Assembly (NCBI GenBank): GCA_902803125.1
Contig: CADCOZ010000074.1
Span: 1-9,012 of the forward strand
DNA from: an uncultured Ruminococcus sp.
Lineage (GTDB): Bacteria > Bacillota > Clostridia > Oscillospirales > Acutalibacteraceae
Length of the DNA: 9,012 nucleotides
Reading direction: 5' to 3'
A program made the translations under genes and the position numbers. Under the pieces are notes generated by a model that was not told where the DNA came from, ran no database searches, and saw only the letters and a list, made by a program, of their open reading frames with translations. Of the stretch, positions 1 through 6,870 are shown one piece after another. Within the stretch, counting starts at the first letter, position 1, and the number at the start of each line of letters is the position of its first letter.

Positions 1-41
1 GAACCCCTGCTGGGAGGTTTGGAGGGCAAAGCCCTCCAACA
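1..41 (-). repeat. End of a palindromic intergenic repeat (partial, runs off the window)
   Basis: Read on the minus strand, the repeat begins TGTTGG immediately after the pflB stop codon and contains a perfect hairpin, TTGGAGGGC-TTT-GCCCTCCAA (19-39), followed by AAACC and AGCAGGG. The same order (TGTTGG, GGGGC-TTT-GCCCC hairpin, AAACC, AGCAGGG) opens the complete 183-bp element at 4901-5083, so this is a diverged copy of that family's end. Its stem is longer, and the extra bases occur on both sides so that pairing is kept. It may act as the 3' end or terminator structure of the pflB transcript, although no T-run follows the stem inside the window. The rest of the element lies outside. Confidence 0.7.
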
Positions 42-2297
42 TTACAGGGAGCTGTGGCAGGTGCGGGCGATAACGTCGAGTTGTTGTTCTTTGGTGAGGT
101 CGATGAATTTGACGGCATAGCCGGAAACACGGATGGTGAAGTTGGCGTACTCTTCTTTTTCGGGGTGTTCCATGGCGTCTATGAGTTTGTCGGTGCCGAA
201 AACATTCACGTTGAGGTGGTGGGCTCCCTGGTCAAAATAACCGTCCATGACCTGCACCAAGTTGGTGATGCGTTCGGGGTCGGAATGACCAAGGGCATCG
301 GGATGAATGGTCTGGGTGTTGGAAATACCGTCTAATGCCCAGTGATACGGCAGTTTGGCAACCGAATTCAGAGAAGCCAGCAAACCGTTCTTTTCGGCAC
401 CGTAGCTGGGATTGGCACCGGGTGCCAAAGGGGTGCCGGCTCGGCGGCCATCGGGCATATTGCCGGTAGCTTTGCCGTAGACAACATTTGACGTGATGGT
501 CAGAATAGAAGTAGTCGGTTCGGAATGGCGATAGGTGTGGTGCTTCTTAACCTTCTCCAAGAAGGTACGCAGGAGCCACACGGCGATTTCATCGGCTCGG
601 TCATCATCGTTGCCGTAGCGGGGGAAGTCGCCTTCGGTCGCAAAGTCAATACAAATGCCGGCATCGTCACGAATAGCCTTGACGGTGGCGTACTTGATGG
701 CACTCAGCGAGTCTACCACATGAGAGAAACCGGCAATACCTGTGGCAAAGGTACGGCGAACGTCCGTATCAATCAGTGCCATTTCGGCGGCTTCATAGTA
801 ATATTTATCGTGCATATAGTGAATGAGATTCAGGGTGTTGACATACAGGCCGGCCAGCCAGTCCATCATGACTTCATACCGCTGAATGACCTCGTTATAT
901 TCGAGTACCTCAGAGGTGATCCGCTGATAGGGCGGAGATACCTGCTCACGGGTTTTAGCATCGACACCGCCGTTGAGAGCATACAGCAGGCATTTGGCCA
1001 AATTCGCTCTTGCCCCAAAGAACTGCATTTCCTTGCCGGTTTGGGTGGCGGAAACACAACAGCAGATAGAATAATCATCGCCCCAGACAGGCTTCATGAC
1101 ATCATCGTTTTCATACTGCACGGAGCTGGTATGGATGGATACTTTGGCGGCATAGCGTTTGAAATTATCGGGCAGTGCGGAAGAATACAGCACCGTCAGA
1201 TTCGGTTCGGGAGAGGGTCCCATGTTTTCGAGTGTATGGAGAAAACGGAAATCGTTTTTGGTGACCATGGAACGTCCGTCACAGCCAATACCCGCCACTT
1301 CCAGTGTAGCCCAGACGGGGTCGCCGGAAAACAGCTGGTTATAGGATGGAATGCGGGCAAATTTGACAATGCGGCACTTCATGACAAAATGGTCAATCAG
1401 TTCCTGTGCTTCCTGTTCGGTCAGGATACCCTTATCAAGGTCACGCTGAATATAAATATCCAAAAAAGTGGATACTCTGCCGACACTCATAGCGGCACCG
1501 TTTTGGGTTTTGATAGCGGCCAGATAGCCGAAATAGAGCCACTGCACGGCTTCACGGGCGTTTTTGGCGGGCTGTGCAATATCGAAGCCATAGATTTTAG
1601 CCATTTCCTTCATGCCCTTTAAGGCACGAATTTGTTTGGCGAGTTCTTCTCTCAGACGGATAACATCATCGGTCATGGTGCCGTCACCGCAGTTGGCCAG
1701 ATCCTTTTGCTTCTGTTCAATGAGGTAATCAATGCCATAAAGAGCCACACGGCGGTAATCGCCGACAATGCGTCCCCGTCCGTAGGTATCGGGCAGGCCG
1801 GTAATGATTTTATTATGGCGTACCGCTTTCATTTCGGGAGTGTAGGCATCGAACACCGCCTGATTATGGGTAGTCACATAATCATGAAAGATATGGTGCA
1901 GGTCATTGTCGGGGGTGTAGCCGTAGGTTTCACAGGCCTGTTCCGCCATTTTGATGCCGCCAAAGGGCATGAAGGCACGTTTCAGCGGTTTATCGGTCTG
2001 CAAGCCAACGACCTTTTCAAGGCTCGGATCATCGCTGATATAACCGGCACCGTAGGCGGTCAGACCGGATACCACCTTGGTTTCCATGTTGAGTACGCCG
2101 CCTTTGGCTCGTTCTTCCTTTTGCAAAGCCTGCACATCCTGCCAAAGCCGAGCGGTGGCTTCTGTGGGACCCTGCAAAAAGCTCTCGTCACCGTCATAGG
2201 GACGGTAGTTTTTCTGAATAAAGTCACGGACGTTGATTTCGATTTTCCAGATTCTGCCTTCAAATCCTTCCCAGGCTTGTGCGTGTTCCTGCTTCAT
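42..2297 (-). CDS. pflB: Formate C-acetyltransferase (pyruvate formate-lyase)
   Basis: Cytoplasmic glycyl-radical enzyme that converts pyruvate and CoA to formate and acetyl-CoA in anaerobic fermentation. The 751-residue product has the usual family length (about 740-760). The catalytic cysteine pair lies in [20 protein letters not shown] (C413, C414; the family motif is xACCVS, so here a third Cys precedes the pair). The C-terminal RVSGYAV carries the radical glycine at G726 and is followed by the typical [10 protein letters not shown] tail. The ATG at 2297 is chosen because AAGGAG (2306-2311) lies 8 nt upstream. An in-frame TTG 13 codons earlier (2336) has no ribosome binding site and adds residues atypical of the family. 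The activating enzyme gene pflA usually follows pflB but would lie beyond the left edge. Expression probably starts from the promoter at 2432-2460. Identity is very secure. Confidence 0.97.
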   Translation of the reverse strand: MKQEHAQAWEGFEGRIWKIEINVRDFIQKNYRPYDGDESFLQGPTEATARLWQDVQALQKEERAKGGVLNMETKVVSGLTAYGAGYISDDPSLEKVVGLQTDKPLKRAFMPFGGIKMAEQACETYGYTPDNDLHHIFHDYVTTHNQAVFDAYTPEMKAVRHNKIITGLPDTYGRGRIVGDYRRVALYGIDYLIEQKQKDLANCGDGTMTDDVIRLREELAKQIRALKGMKEMAKIYGFDIAQPAKNAREAVQWLYFGYLAAIKTQNGAAMSVGRVSTFLDIYIQRDLDKGILTEQEAQELIDHFVMKCRIVKFARIPSYNQLFSGDPVWATLEVAGIGCDGRSMVTKNDFRFLHTLENMGPSPEPNLTVLYSSALPDNFKRYAAKVSIHTSSVQYENDDVMKPVWGDDYSICCCVSATQTGKEMQFFGARANLAKCLLYALNGGVDAKTREQVSPPYQRITSEVLEYNEVIQRYEVMMDWLAGLYVNTLNLIHYMHDKYYYEAAEMALIDTDVRRTFATGIAGFSHVVDSLSAIKYATVKAIRDDAGICIDFATEGDFPRYGNDDDRADEIAVWLLRTFLEKVKKHHTYRHSEPTTSILTITSNVVYGKATGNMPDGRRAGTPLAPGANPSYGAEKNGLLASLNSVAKLPYHWALDGISNTQTIHPDALGHSDPERITNLVQVMDGYFDQGAHHLNVNVFGTDKLIDAMEHPEKEEYANFTIRVSGYAVKFIDLTKEQQLDVIARTCHSSL

Positions 2298-2431
2298 TCC
2301 AACAACTCCTTTTTCACTGTGTGGTGTTTCATTCAAAAGTAAGGACAGGTGTGGGTAGGAGGATAGGATGCTGTATCAGGTGGTGAAAATATTATTCATT
2401 TTACTGCCCTTGCGGTATTATTCGTAACATA

Positions 2432-2460
2432 AATATATAGCGGATTCATGGTTTTGTCAA
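2432..2460 (-). promoter_or_regulatory. Sigma-A-type promoter of pflB
   Basis: On the minus strand, TTGACA (2455-2460) and TATATT (2432-2437) are separated by exactly 17 bp, a near-consensus housekeeping promoter. Transcription would start near 2425 and give a leader of roughly 128 nt before the pflB ATG. The -35 box lies inside the first copy of the direct repeat at 2451-2490, so a protein bound there could block or modulate initiation. Confidence 0.75.
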
Positions 2461-2490
2461 CGGGTCAGGGGTGTTTTGTTAACGGTTCAG
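2451..2490. promoter_or_regulatory. Direct-repeat operator candidate over the pflB -35 region
   Basis: Two 18-bp copies, GTTTTGTCAACGGGTCAG (2451-2468) and GTTTTGTTAACGGTTCAG (2473-2490), match at 16 of 18 positions and start 22 bp apart, about two helical turns. That fits a protein binding the same face of DNA twice. The first copy contains the pflB -35 box. The TTGTTAAC core recalls the half-site of the redox repressor Rex, a known regulator of fermentation genes, but no good inverted second half-site is present, so the Rex link is weak. The repeat itself is directly visible. Confidence 0.5.
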
Positions 2491-2491
2491 A

Positions 2492-2508
2492 AGAATATCG
2501 TATATTCT
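2492..2508. promoter_or_regulatory. Palindrome upstream of pflB, possible operator
   Basis: AGAATAT-CGT-ATATTCT is a perfect 7-bp inverted repeat with a 3-nt spacer, just outside the direct-repeat operator candidate and about 70-80 bp upstream of the predicted pflB transcription start. Its symmetry and AT-rich arms fit a dimeric regulator site. I cannot assign it to a known regulator family. Confidence 0.35.
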
Positions 2509-2667
2509 GACAAAAAAACGGGAGTGTTGCCCTGATTACTGTTGATTTTTTTGCGGCTGATTTTGCTGCCCACTACATATGGTATATGGATATTTTTCAA
2601 TCAATACAGATAGTAGTATTTCCTTGCGGGTGGATTTAATAGTTTCGGTGCATACGGCGATCAGTTT
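2509..2667. other. Intergenic stretch between pflB control sites and the sigma duplication
   Basis: No gene is supportable here. The only visible structure is a short inverted repeat, CATAT-GGT-ATATG (2576-2588). A 62-codon frame on the minus strand runs through 2536-2724 but has no convincing ribosome binding site or recognisable protein. This stretch probably carries upstream promoter elements for the sigma operon, because the visible -10 boxes begin just after it. Confidence 0.4.
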
Positions 2668-2681
2668 CTGCCGTCTGCGTA

Positions 2682-2687
2682 TATAAT
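2682..2687 (+). promoter_or_regulatory. -10 box, upstream copy
   Basis: TATAAT in the first copy of the duplicated cassette, 35 bp before the leader ORF start. No good -35 hexamer is visible at 16-18 bp (the sequence there is close to GATCAG), so the promoter may need an activator or an alternative sigma factor, or may not be active. Confidence 0.35.
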
Positions 2688-2716
2688 AGTGAAGGTCAAA
2701 ACAAGGAGGAACAAAG

Positions 2717-2842
2717 ATGGACAATCAAATGTTGGCGGCTTGTTTGAAACCGCATGACGAACTTGACTCATGTCGGTTGCTCATGCGGCAGAGAAAAAAG
2801 TTGGAAAAACTGCCCCCAAAGGCCTGCCGCCTGCGTATATAA
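2717..2842 (+). pseudogene. 41-codon leader ORF: truncated duplicate of the sigma factor start
   Basis: The ORF starts at an ATG 7 nt after AAGGAGG (2703-2709), the same ribosome binding site as the intact sigma gene. It begins MDNQMLAACLKPHDE, matching the sigma N-terminus apart from R9C and Q12P, then diverges and ends RKKLEKLPPKACRLRI. Its TAA (2840-2842) falls inside the TATAAT box of the second cassette. It is too short to be a sigma factor. The KKLEKLPPK stretch resembles the start of region 4 in sigma-70 family proteins, so this could be an internally deleted paralogue. It may be a decayed gene or a translated upstream peptide that tunes expression of the downstream gene. Confidence 0.5.
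2750..2814 (+). other. Nested inverted repeats within the leader ORF
   Basis: CCGCATGA (2750-2757) pairs perfectly with TCATGCGG (2781-2788). A second potential hairpin joins GGCAG (2787-2791) to CTGCC (2810-2814), with an inner AGTT/AACT pair (2799-2802, 2808-2811). The first stem depends on the base at 2751, which differs from the intact copy. No T-run follows, so an intrinsic terminator is unlikely; an mRNA leader structure is possible. Confidence 0.3.
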
Positions 2843-2843
2843 T
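2838..2843 (+). promoter_or_regulatory. -10 box, downstream copy (sigma operon)
   Basis: TATAAT in the second cassette copy, 35 bp before the sigma factor ATG. The bases at the usual -35 distance (near CCCAAA) do not fit the housekeeping consensus, and they differ from those upstream of copy 1 because the duplication begins at 2824. Whether this or the upstream box is used cannot be told from sequence. Confidence 0.4.
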
Positions 2844-2872
2844 AGTGAAGGTCAAAACAAGGAGGAACAAAG

Positions 2873-3412
2873 ATGGACAATCAAATGTTGGCGGCTCGTC
2901 TGAAACAGCATGACGAGCAAGCCTTTGAACAGATCATTCAAAAGTATACACCACTCATTTCTACCATCGTCTATAATATTGCCTCAGGCCGTTTACAGCA
3001 TCAGGATATTGAAGAGGTCGTGACAGATGTTTTCGTCACACTCTGGCGTAATGCTGATGGCTTGCAGACGGATAAACTGCACAGCTACTTGTGCTGTATT
3101 GCCAAGAGCCGTGTCAAGGACAGACTGCGTAAGGAAAATACGCCGGTGCTGATGGACATTGACGAGATTGACGAATCAGACGGCACTATTTTGGAGATGG
3201 ACTATGAAAACCAAACACTGCGGGAAGAACTGCGTCAGGAGATACGGTGCATCAAACAGCCTGATCGGGAAATACTTATCCGCTACTATTATTATTACCA
3301 GTCTGTCAGCAAAATTGCCCATGCACTTGAAATGAATGTGGAAACCGTGAAATCAAAGCTGAAGCGAACCAGACAAAAGCTGAAAGAAGCACTTCAGAAT
3401 AGGGGGTACTAA
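2873..3412 (+). CDS. ECF-type sigma-70 family RNA polymerase sigma factor
   Basis: This 179-residue protein would direct RNA polymerase to a specific promoter set. Region 2 spans about residues 12-87 (AFEQIIQKYTPLI, then DIEEVVTDVFVTLWRN and the SYLCCIAKSRVKDRLR helix). A short acidic linker follows (DIDEIDESDGT). Region 4 spans about 115-175, with the helix-turn-helix in SVSKIAHALEMNVETVKSKL. There is no region 1.1 or region 3, which with the size places it in the ECF group. AAGGAGG (2859-2865) lies 7 nt before the ATG. The next gene begins 1 nt after the stop, so the two are co-transcribed and the neighbour is the likely anti-sigma factor. A run of five tyrosines (138-142) lies at the region 4 entry. 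Target promoters cannot be read from this window. Confidence 0.92.
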   Translation: MDNQMLAARLKQHDEQAFEQIIQKYTPLISTIVYNIASGRLQHQDIEEVVTDVFVTLWRNADGLQTDKLHSYLCCIAKSRVKDRLRKENTPVLMDIDEIDESDGTILEMDYENQTLREELRQEIRCIKQPDREILIRYYYYYQSVSKIAHALEMNVETVKSKLKRTRQKLKEALQNRGY

Positions 3413-3413
3413 T

Positions 3414-4892
3414 ATGAAAGATATTCGAACAGAACAAAGCATTTTTGACGAATTAACCGAGGAGGAATTTGAAGCTATGGCAGAACAGATTATTGAACAA
3501 AACGATATTGACTATCGTCATATCCAGACCAATGCCTTTGCCCAATTGGGACTGAAAAAGAAAAAGCGTTTTTCCCGCAAGGGCGTTGTTATCGGCTTGG
3601 TGGCGGCCGCCGTGGTGCTGTCGAGCATTGGCGTGGGTGTGGCCGCTTCCGGTTCCTTCCAAAAGGTTTTTGGCGGCTTTATTGCCGGTGATGCTCCCGA
3701 CAGCATTTCAGCCGGTTCTCACCTGAGTGTCAGCAGTGACAAGAATGATGTGCAGTTCCTTGGTATCTACGGCAACGCTGTCACTTCATGCGCCTCCTTT
3801 ACGCTGAAGAAAAAGGACGGTACCGACTTTGTGGAAAACTTTGAACAGGTTACGCTGGACTATGACGGCAATCTCTTTGAAATGATGCCGGATTATTATC
3901 CGGACGGATCGGCTGACCCGGCCTATCACACGGACGATCCCTCCCTTCGTGCGGTCTGGCTGACGAGCAATAATGTTGTCGGCAGTGAAACGGTCGAAGA
4001 CTTCTTTTATGGATATATCGATTATCAGATGGAGGATAACGGAACCATTCGTGCCTTTGTTCTCTCCAACACCGGTGTCGGCTCTCTGAAGGGAAAGACG
4101 ATGCACATCCGCGGCAACAGCATTAACGCCTACCATAAGGTTGAAACCGTTTATCAGCCGGCTCGCTGTCGTTCGGACAAAAAAGCCGTTTGTTCCGATG
4201 TAATTGTCAAGCTGGGCGAACAGCATCCGGAAATGTGGAAGGTCTTTGTCAAACTCTGGGAAGACCCCGATTATGCAGAAAGCATGACCGATGAAGAATT
4301 ACAGCAGGAAAACGATTTTCTCCGCCTGATACGAAAAGCCTATGAACCGCTTTTGAAGGACAATCAGGTTTTGATGATGAAAGGTATCCGTGAGGGCTGG
4401 GCTATTTGCGAAAAGAATCCGCTTGCCTTGGATTATGAGATTGCTGTTGGTGTAGATTACCATACAACCACCCGTCAGTTTGACATTGATACCACCAAGG
4501 AACTAGTATATACCCCTCACCCCGAAAAAACCGTTTCCAATTATAGCGACTATGAACCTGAATATTTTATGCACGATCCGGTATCCTTTACACTCGAATC
4601 GCTGGAGGCCGATGCGCTCACTGTTAGCTTTAAAGCCCGCAGCAAGCCCTACAGCGAGGTACAGAGTCTTTTTGACCGCAGTTTGTATGACAATGTTACC
4701 GTAGTAATGGAGGATGGCACCCGCTATCAAACATGGAGCATTCCCAACATGGAAGCCCAATCCGGCACAGATTCTTCCGTCAGTGTGCATCGCTATTGGC
4801 TGATGATAGAGGGAGATGATTACCAGTTGGTTGGTATTGATCCGGAGCATATCGCATCCATTTATCTGGGCGATATCAAGCTGTTCGGCTGA
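3414..4892 (+). CDS. Single-pass membrane protein, putative anti-sigma factor
   Basis: A 492-residue protein of unknown family, starting 1 nt after the sigma gene stop with AGGGGG (3401-3406) 7 nt upstream of its ATG. The acidic N-terminal part (about 1-45, with DELTEEEFEAMAEQIIEQND) would be cytoplasmic and could bind the sigma factor. A basic patch, KKKKRFSRKG (48-57), precedes one hydrophobic segment (about 58-79, rich in V, A and G). The remaining roughly 410 residues would be outside the cell. This topology (short cytoplasmic arm, one membrane helix, large outer domain) is that of membrane anti-sigma factors. The part just after the membrane resembles DUF4179-type sigma-linked proteins, but that is an impression only. 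No zinc-binding HxxxCxxC motif is seen in the N-terminal arm. The outer domain has no motif I can name; it may sense an envelope signal. Confidence 0.7.
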   Translation: MKDIRTEQSIFDELTEEEFEAMAEQIIEQNDIDYRHIQTNAFAQLGLKKKKRFSRKGVVIGLVAAAVVLSSIGVGVAASGSFQKVFGGFIAGDAPDSISAGSHLSVSSDKNDVQFLGIYGNAVTSCASFTLKKKDGTDFVENFEQVTLDYDGNLFEMMPDYYPDGSADPAYHTDDPSLRAVWLTSNNVVGSETVEDFFYGYIDYQMEDNGTIRAFVLSNTGVGSLKGKTMHIRGNSINAYHKVETVYQPARCRSDKKAVCSDVIVKLGEQHPEMWKVFVKLWEDPDYAESMTDEELQQENDFLRLIRKAYEPLLKDNQVLMMKGIREGWAICEKNPLALDYEIAVGVDYHTTTRQFDIDTTKELVYTPHPEKTVSNYSDYEPEYFMHDPVSFTLESLEADALTVSFKARSKPYSEVQSLFDRSLYDNVTVVMEDGTRYQTWSIPNMEAQSGTDSSVSVHRYWLMIEGDDYQLVGIDPEHIASIYLGDIKLFG

Positions 4893-4900
4893 TAATATGA

Positions 4901-5083
4901 TGTTGGGGCTTTGCCCCAAACCCCAGCAGGGACTCTGCCCCTGCACCCCGTTGGGGGAGTCTCGACTGTCGGCTCGGTCAGGGCGCTTTGGCCTTGCGGC
5001 CAAGGTGTCCACCGGACACCCGCGCTCCTTTTTTTCGATAGAAAAAGGTTCCCCCCAATGGGGTTTGGGGCAAAGCCCCAACA
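4901..5083. mobile_element. 183-bp palindromic MITE/REP-like element, bidirectional 3' structure
   Basis: The ends are perfect 25-bp inverted repeats (4901-4925 and 5059-5083) starting TGTTGGGGCTTTGCCCCAAA. Each end is itself a hairpin (GGGGC-TTT-GCCCC). Internal stems are GCAGGG/CCCTGC (4926-4931, 4939-4944), CCCC-GTT-GGGG (4946-4956), TTGGCC-TTGC-GGCCAA (4988-5003), GGTGTCC-ACC-GGACACC (5004-5020), CCTTTTT/AAAAAGG (5027-5033, 5042-5048) and CCCC-AAT-GGGG (5053-5063). It encodes no plausible protein and has no obvious target-site duplication. It lies between convergent genes, 8 nt after the membrane-protein stop and directly against the GNAT stop, so it probably acts as a transcription end for both strands. 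Its non-coding nature and a second copy at 1-41 fit a dispersed non-autonomous repeat family. Confidence 0.85.
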
Positions 5084-5848
5084 CTACGGGCGGTAGATGT
5101 AGAAGCGGGCGGTATTGGTAAAGCCGCATTGGTGGTAGAAATGGGAATGGCGGCAGGGGTCACGCATCAGAAAAACGGTTCTGTCCGCTAAGACGTGACA
5201 AAGGGTCTGTACGCACCATGTGCCGAGTCCCTGACGGCGATGGTGCGGGTCGGTACAGACACCGCCTATGACGGCTGTATGGGCGGTTTGTGCTACGGTC
5301 AGGGCGGCGGCACACGACTGATTGTGACTGAACAGTACACAACAGGAGGCGGTGCCGTGCCGCAGTTTGTGGGAGAAGTCCAGCAGGAAATCCTCATAGG
5401 CGGGTACGGCAAAATCCTCCGCTTCACAGCGTTTCAGCAGTGTCCAGAGGGCTTTTAGCTCAGGTTGGTTGGTGGGGGTAAAGCCCTTTGGCGGGACGGG
5501 AACGGACAAAACCGGCTGTGTCAGTGTCATGACCGTGCCATCTTCGGCAGGGAGTGTAGGCAACAAGGGTCTGTCACACAGCAGGGAACGAAACCCGATG
5601 AGGTTCAGCCATGAACGCCATTCGTCTGTATCGCTTTCATCCGTCAGCAACAGGGTGATGTCCTGATAGTATCGTGCGGCGGCACCGGTGCAGTGTCCCT
5701 GTGCATTGACCTGCACATAAAATTCCGCAAACGGATAGGACAGCCCATAGCTGTCCAGCCAACAGCCGATACGGCAGGCATACAAGTTTCGGTCGGTCAG
5801 CCGCTGACGCAGAAGCGGGAGCAGGGATGTATCCACAAAACGTATCAT
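5084..5848 (-). CDS. GNAT-family N-acetyltransferase
   Basis: A 254-residue protein with a C-terminal GNAT fold that would transfer an acetyl group from acetyl-CoA to an unknown amine. Motif A is visible in AVIGGVCTDPHHRRQGLGTW (192-211), with the acetyl-CoA pyrophosphate loop R204-xx-G207-x-G209. The C-terminus, FYHQCGFTNTARFYIY, is the usual final strand-helix-strand of the fold. At 254 residues it is about 100 longer than a single-domain GNAT; residues 1-120 show no clear acetyl-CoA motif and may be a degenerate GNAT domain or a substrate module. The ATG overlaps the stop of the preceding M42 gene by 4 nt (ATGA), so translation is probably coupled. The palindromic element begins at the base after its TAG. 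The substrate cannot be inferred; modification of a peptide or free amino acid would suit the peptidase neighbours. Confidence 0.85.
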   Translation of the reverse strand: MIRFVDTSLLPLLRQRLTDRNLYACRIGCWLDSYGLSYPFAEFYVQVNAQGHCTGAAARYYQDITLLLTDESDTDEWRSWLNLIGFRSLLCDRPLLPTLPAEDGTVMTLTQPVLSVPVPPKGFTPTNQPELKALWTLLKRCEAEDFAVPAYEDFLLDFSHKLRHGTASCCVLFSHNQSCAAALTVAQTAHTAVIGGVCTDPHHRRQGLGTWCVQTLCHVLADRTVFLMRDPCRHSHFYHQCGFTNTARFYIYRP

Positions 5849-6870
5849 AGGCTCAGTATCTTTTCGGCAGTGGCACGAACAACCGTGCTGACAGCTTCCA
5901 TATCTTCAACGGCCGCCAAACTGCTTGACGAATGAATATAGCGGCACGGTACCGATACCGCCAAGGTGCGTACACCGCTTCTGGACTGATGAATAGCACC
6001 GGCATCGTTGCCGCCGGCTATCATGGTTTTGGTTTGTGCCTTAACGCCTTGTTCTTTGGCACAGGCCATCGCCAGACGATACCATTCTTTATCGTAAATG
6101 GTACTGCGATCCATGAAGGAGATGACCGCACCTTCTCCCACACAGCAAACCCGCTTTTCGTCCTCTGCATAGGGAATATCGGCGGCGGTGGTAGCTTCTA
6201 CCACGATAGCGGCATCGGGAGCCAGCGTATAAGCGGCGGTTTTGGCACCCCGCAGACCGATTTCTTCCTGTACCACAAAGCTGAAAAACATATCATACGG
6301 CAGGGGCTGACGAATCATGTCTATCAGCACCAGACAGCCGAAACGGTCATCAATGGCTTTACTGATAATTCTGCCGTTTTGATGCTCATAAGGTGCGGCA
6401 AAATAAACAGGGTCACCGAGGGCAACATATTTTTCGGCATCGGCTTTGTCTTTGGCACCAATGTCAATCAGCAGGGAGTCGATGGGTGGATGTTTCTTTC
6501 GCTCGTCATCTTTCAGCAAATGGAGCGGCTTGTGACAAATGACACCGGGAATAGCCGTATCACCTACCACAACGGATTTGGCAAACGCCGCACTGGGGTT
6601 GATACCGCCGACCGGTGCGAATTGCAGACAGCCGTCTTTGAGAATATGCGTTACAATAAAACCGACCTCGTCCATATGAGCCGACAACAGCAGGCGTTTG
6701 GCGGGTGTTTGTCGTCCTTTTTTGAATACCAAGAGATTGCCAAGGGCATCGACCTTGATTTTGTCCGCATAGGGACGGATCTCCTGAAGGATACGTTCTC
6801 TGACGGCGTGTTCATGGCCGGAAATGCCGTTCAGGGTACAAAGTTCCTGCAAAAGCGTATAGTCAAGCAT
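5845..6870 (-). CDS. M42-family metallo-aminopeptidase, second paralogue
   Basis: Cytoplasmic di-metal (zinc/cobalt) aminopeptidase of the M42/TET type, a family whose characterised members form dodecamers that trim peptides from the N-terminus. The product is 341 residues from the ATG at 6870. With numbering from a GTG three codons upstream, the metal and catalytic residues are H68 and D70 in SAHMDEVG, D177 in AIDDRFG, the E205-E206 pair in VQEEIG, E228 in VVEATTAADIP, and H316 in PCRYIHSS. The fourth ligand position is Glu here, whereas the neighbouring paralogue has Asp. The ATG at 6870 is preferred because MLDYTLLQELC is a typical family start and overlaps the upstream stop by 8 nt, indicating coupling; the GTG at 6879 sits too close to GGAAGG. 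Exact substrate preference is unknown. Confidence 0.92.
   Translation of the reverse strand: MLDYTLLQELCTLNGISGHEHAVRERILQEIRPYADKIKVDALGNLLVFKKGRQTPAKRLLLSAHMDEVGFIVTHILKDGCLQFAPVGGINPSAAFAKSVVVGDTAIPGVICHKPLHLLKDDERKKHPPIDSLLIDIGAKDKADAEKYVALGDPVYFAAPYEHQNGRIISKAIDDRFGCLVLIDMIRQPLPYDMFFSFVVQEEIGLRGAKTAAYTLAPDAAIVVEATTAADIPYAEDEKRVCCVGEGAVISFMDRSTIYDKEWYRLAMACAKEQGVKAQTKTMIAGGNDAGAIHQSRSGVRTLAVSVPCRYIHSSSSLAAVEDMEAVSTVVRATAEKILSL

Larger units (their letters stand above)
2668..2916 (+). repeat. 93-bp direct duplication of the sigma gene's promoter/RBS/start region
   Basis: Copy 1 (2668-2760) and copy 2 (2824-2916) match at 89 of 93 positions, with differences at 2674/2830, 2741/2897, 2744/2900 and 2751/2907. 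The offset is 156 bp, exactly 52 codons. Each copy includes a TATAAT box, an AAGGAGG ribosome binding site, the ATG and the first ~15 codons. Copy 2 runs into the intact sigma gene; copy 1 changes R9 to C and Q12 to P and then diverges into unrelated sequence. Copy 1 is therefore probably the decayed one, left by a tandem duplication with a later deletion or by recombination with a paralogue. Confidence 0.9.

Noticed and set aside
525..1622. 365-codon open frame on the plus strand
   Set aside because: It is the antisense shadow of pflB, which is certain on the other strand; it has no family resemblance of its own. The same applies to the 236-codon frame at 1632-2342.
2298..2336. 13-codon N-terminal extension of pflB from a TTG
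   Set aside because: No ribosome binding site precedes the TTG, while the ATG at 2297 has AAGGAG at good spacing and gives the usual family length.
2536..2724. 62-codon frame on the minus strand in the divergent region
   Set aside because: No convincing ribosome binding site, no recognisable protein pattern, and it overlaps the duplicated sigma cassette.
4896..5088. Target-site duplication flanking the palindromic element
   Set aside because: The bases before 4901 (TATGA) and after 5083 (CTACG) do not match, so no duplication is visible.
4816..5129. Open frames across the 183-bp element on both strands
   Set aside because: They exist only because the GC-rich hairpin element lacks stops; the predicted sequences are low-complexity and have no start signals.
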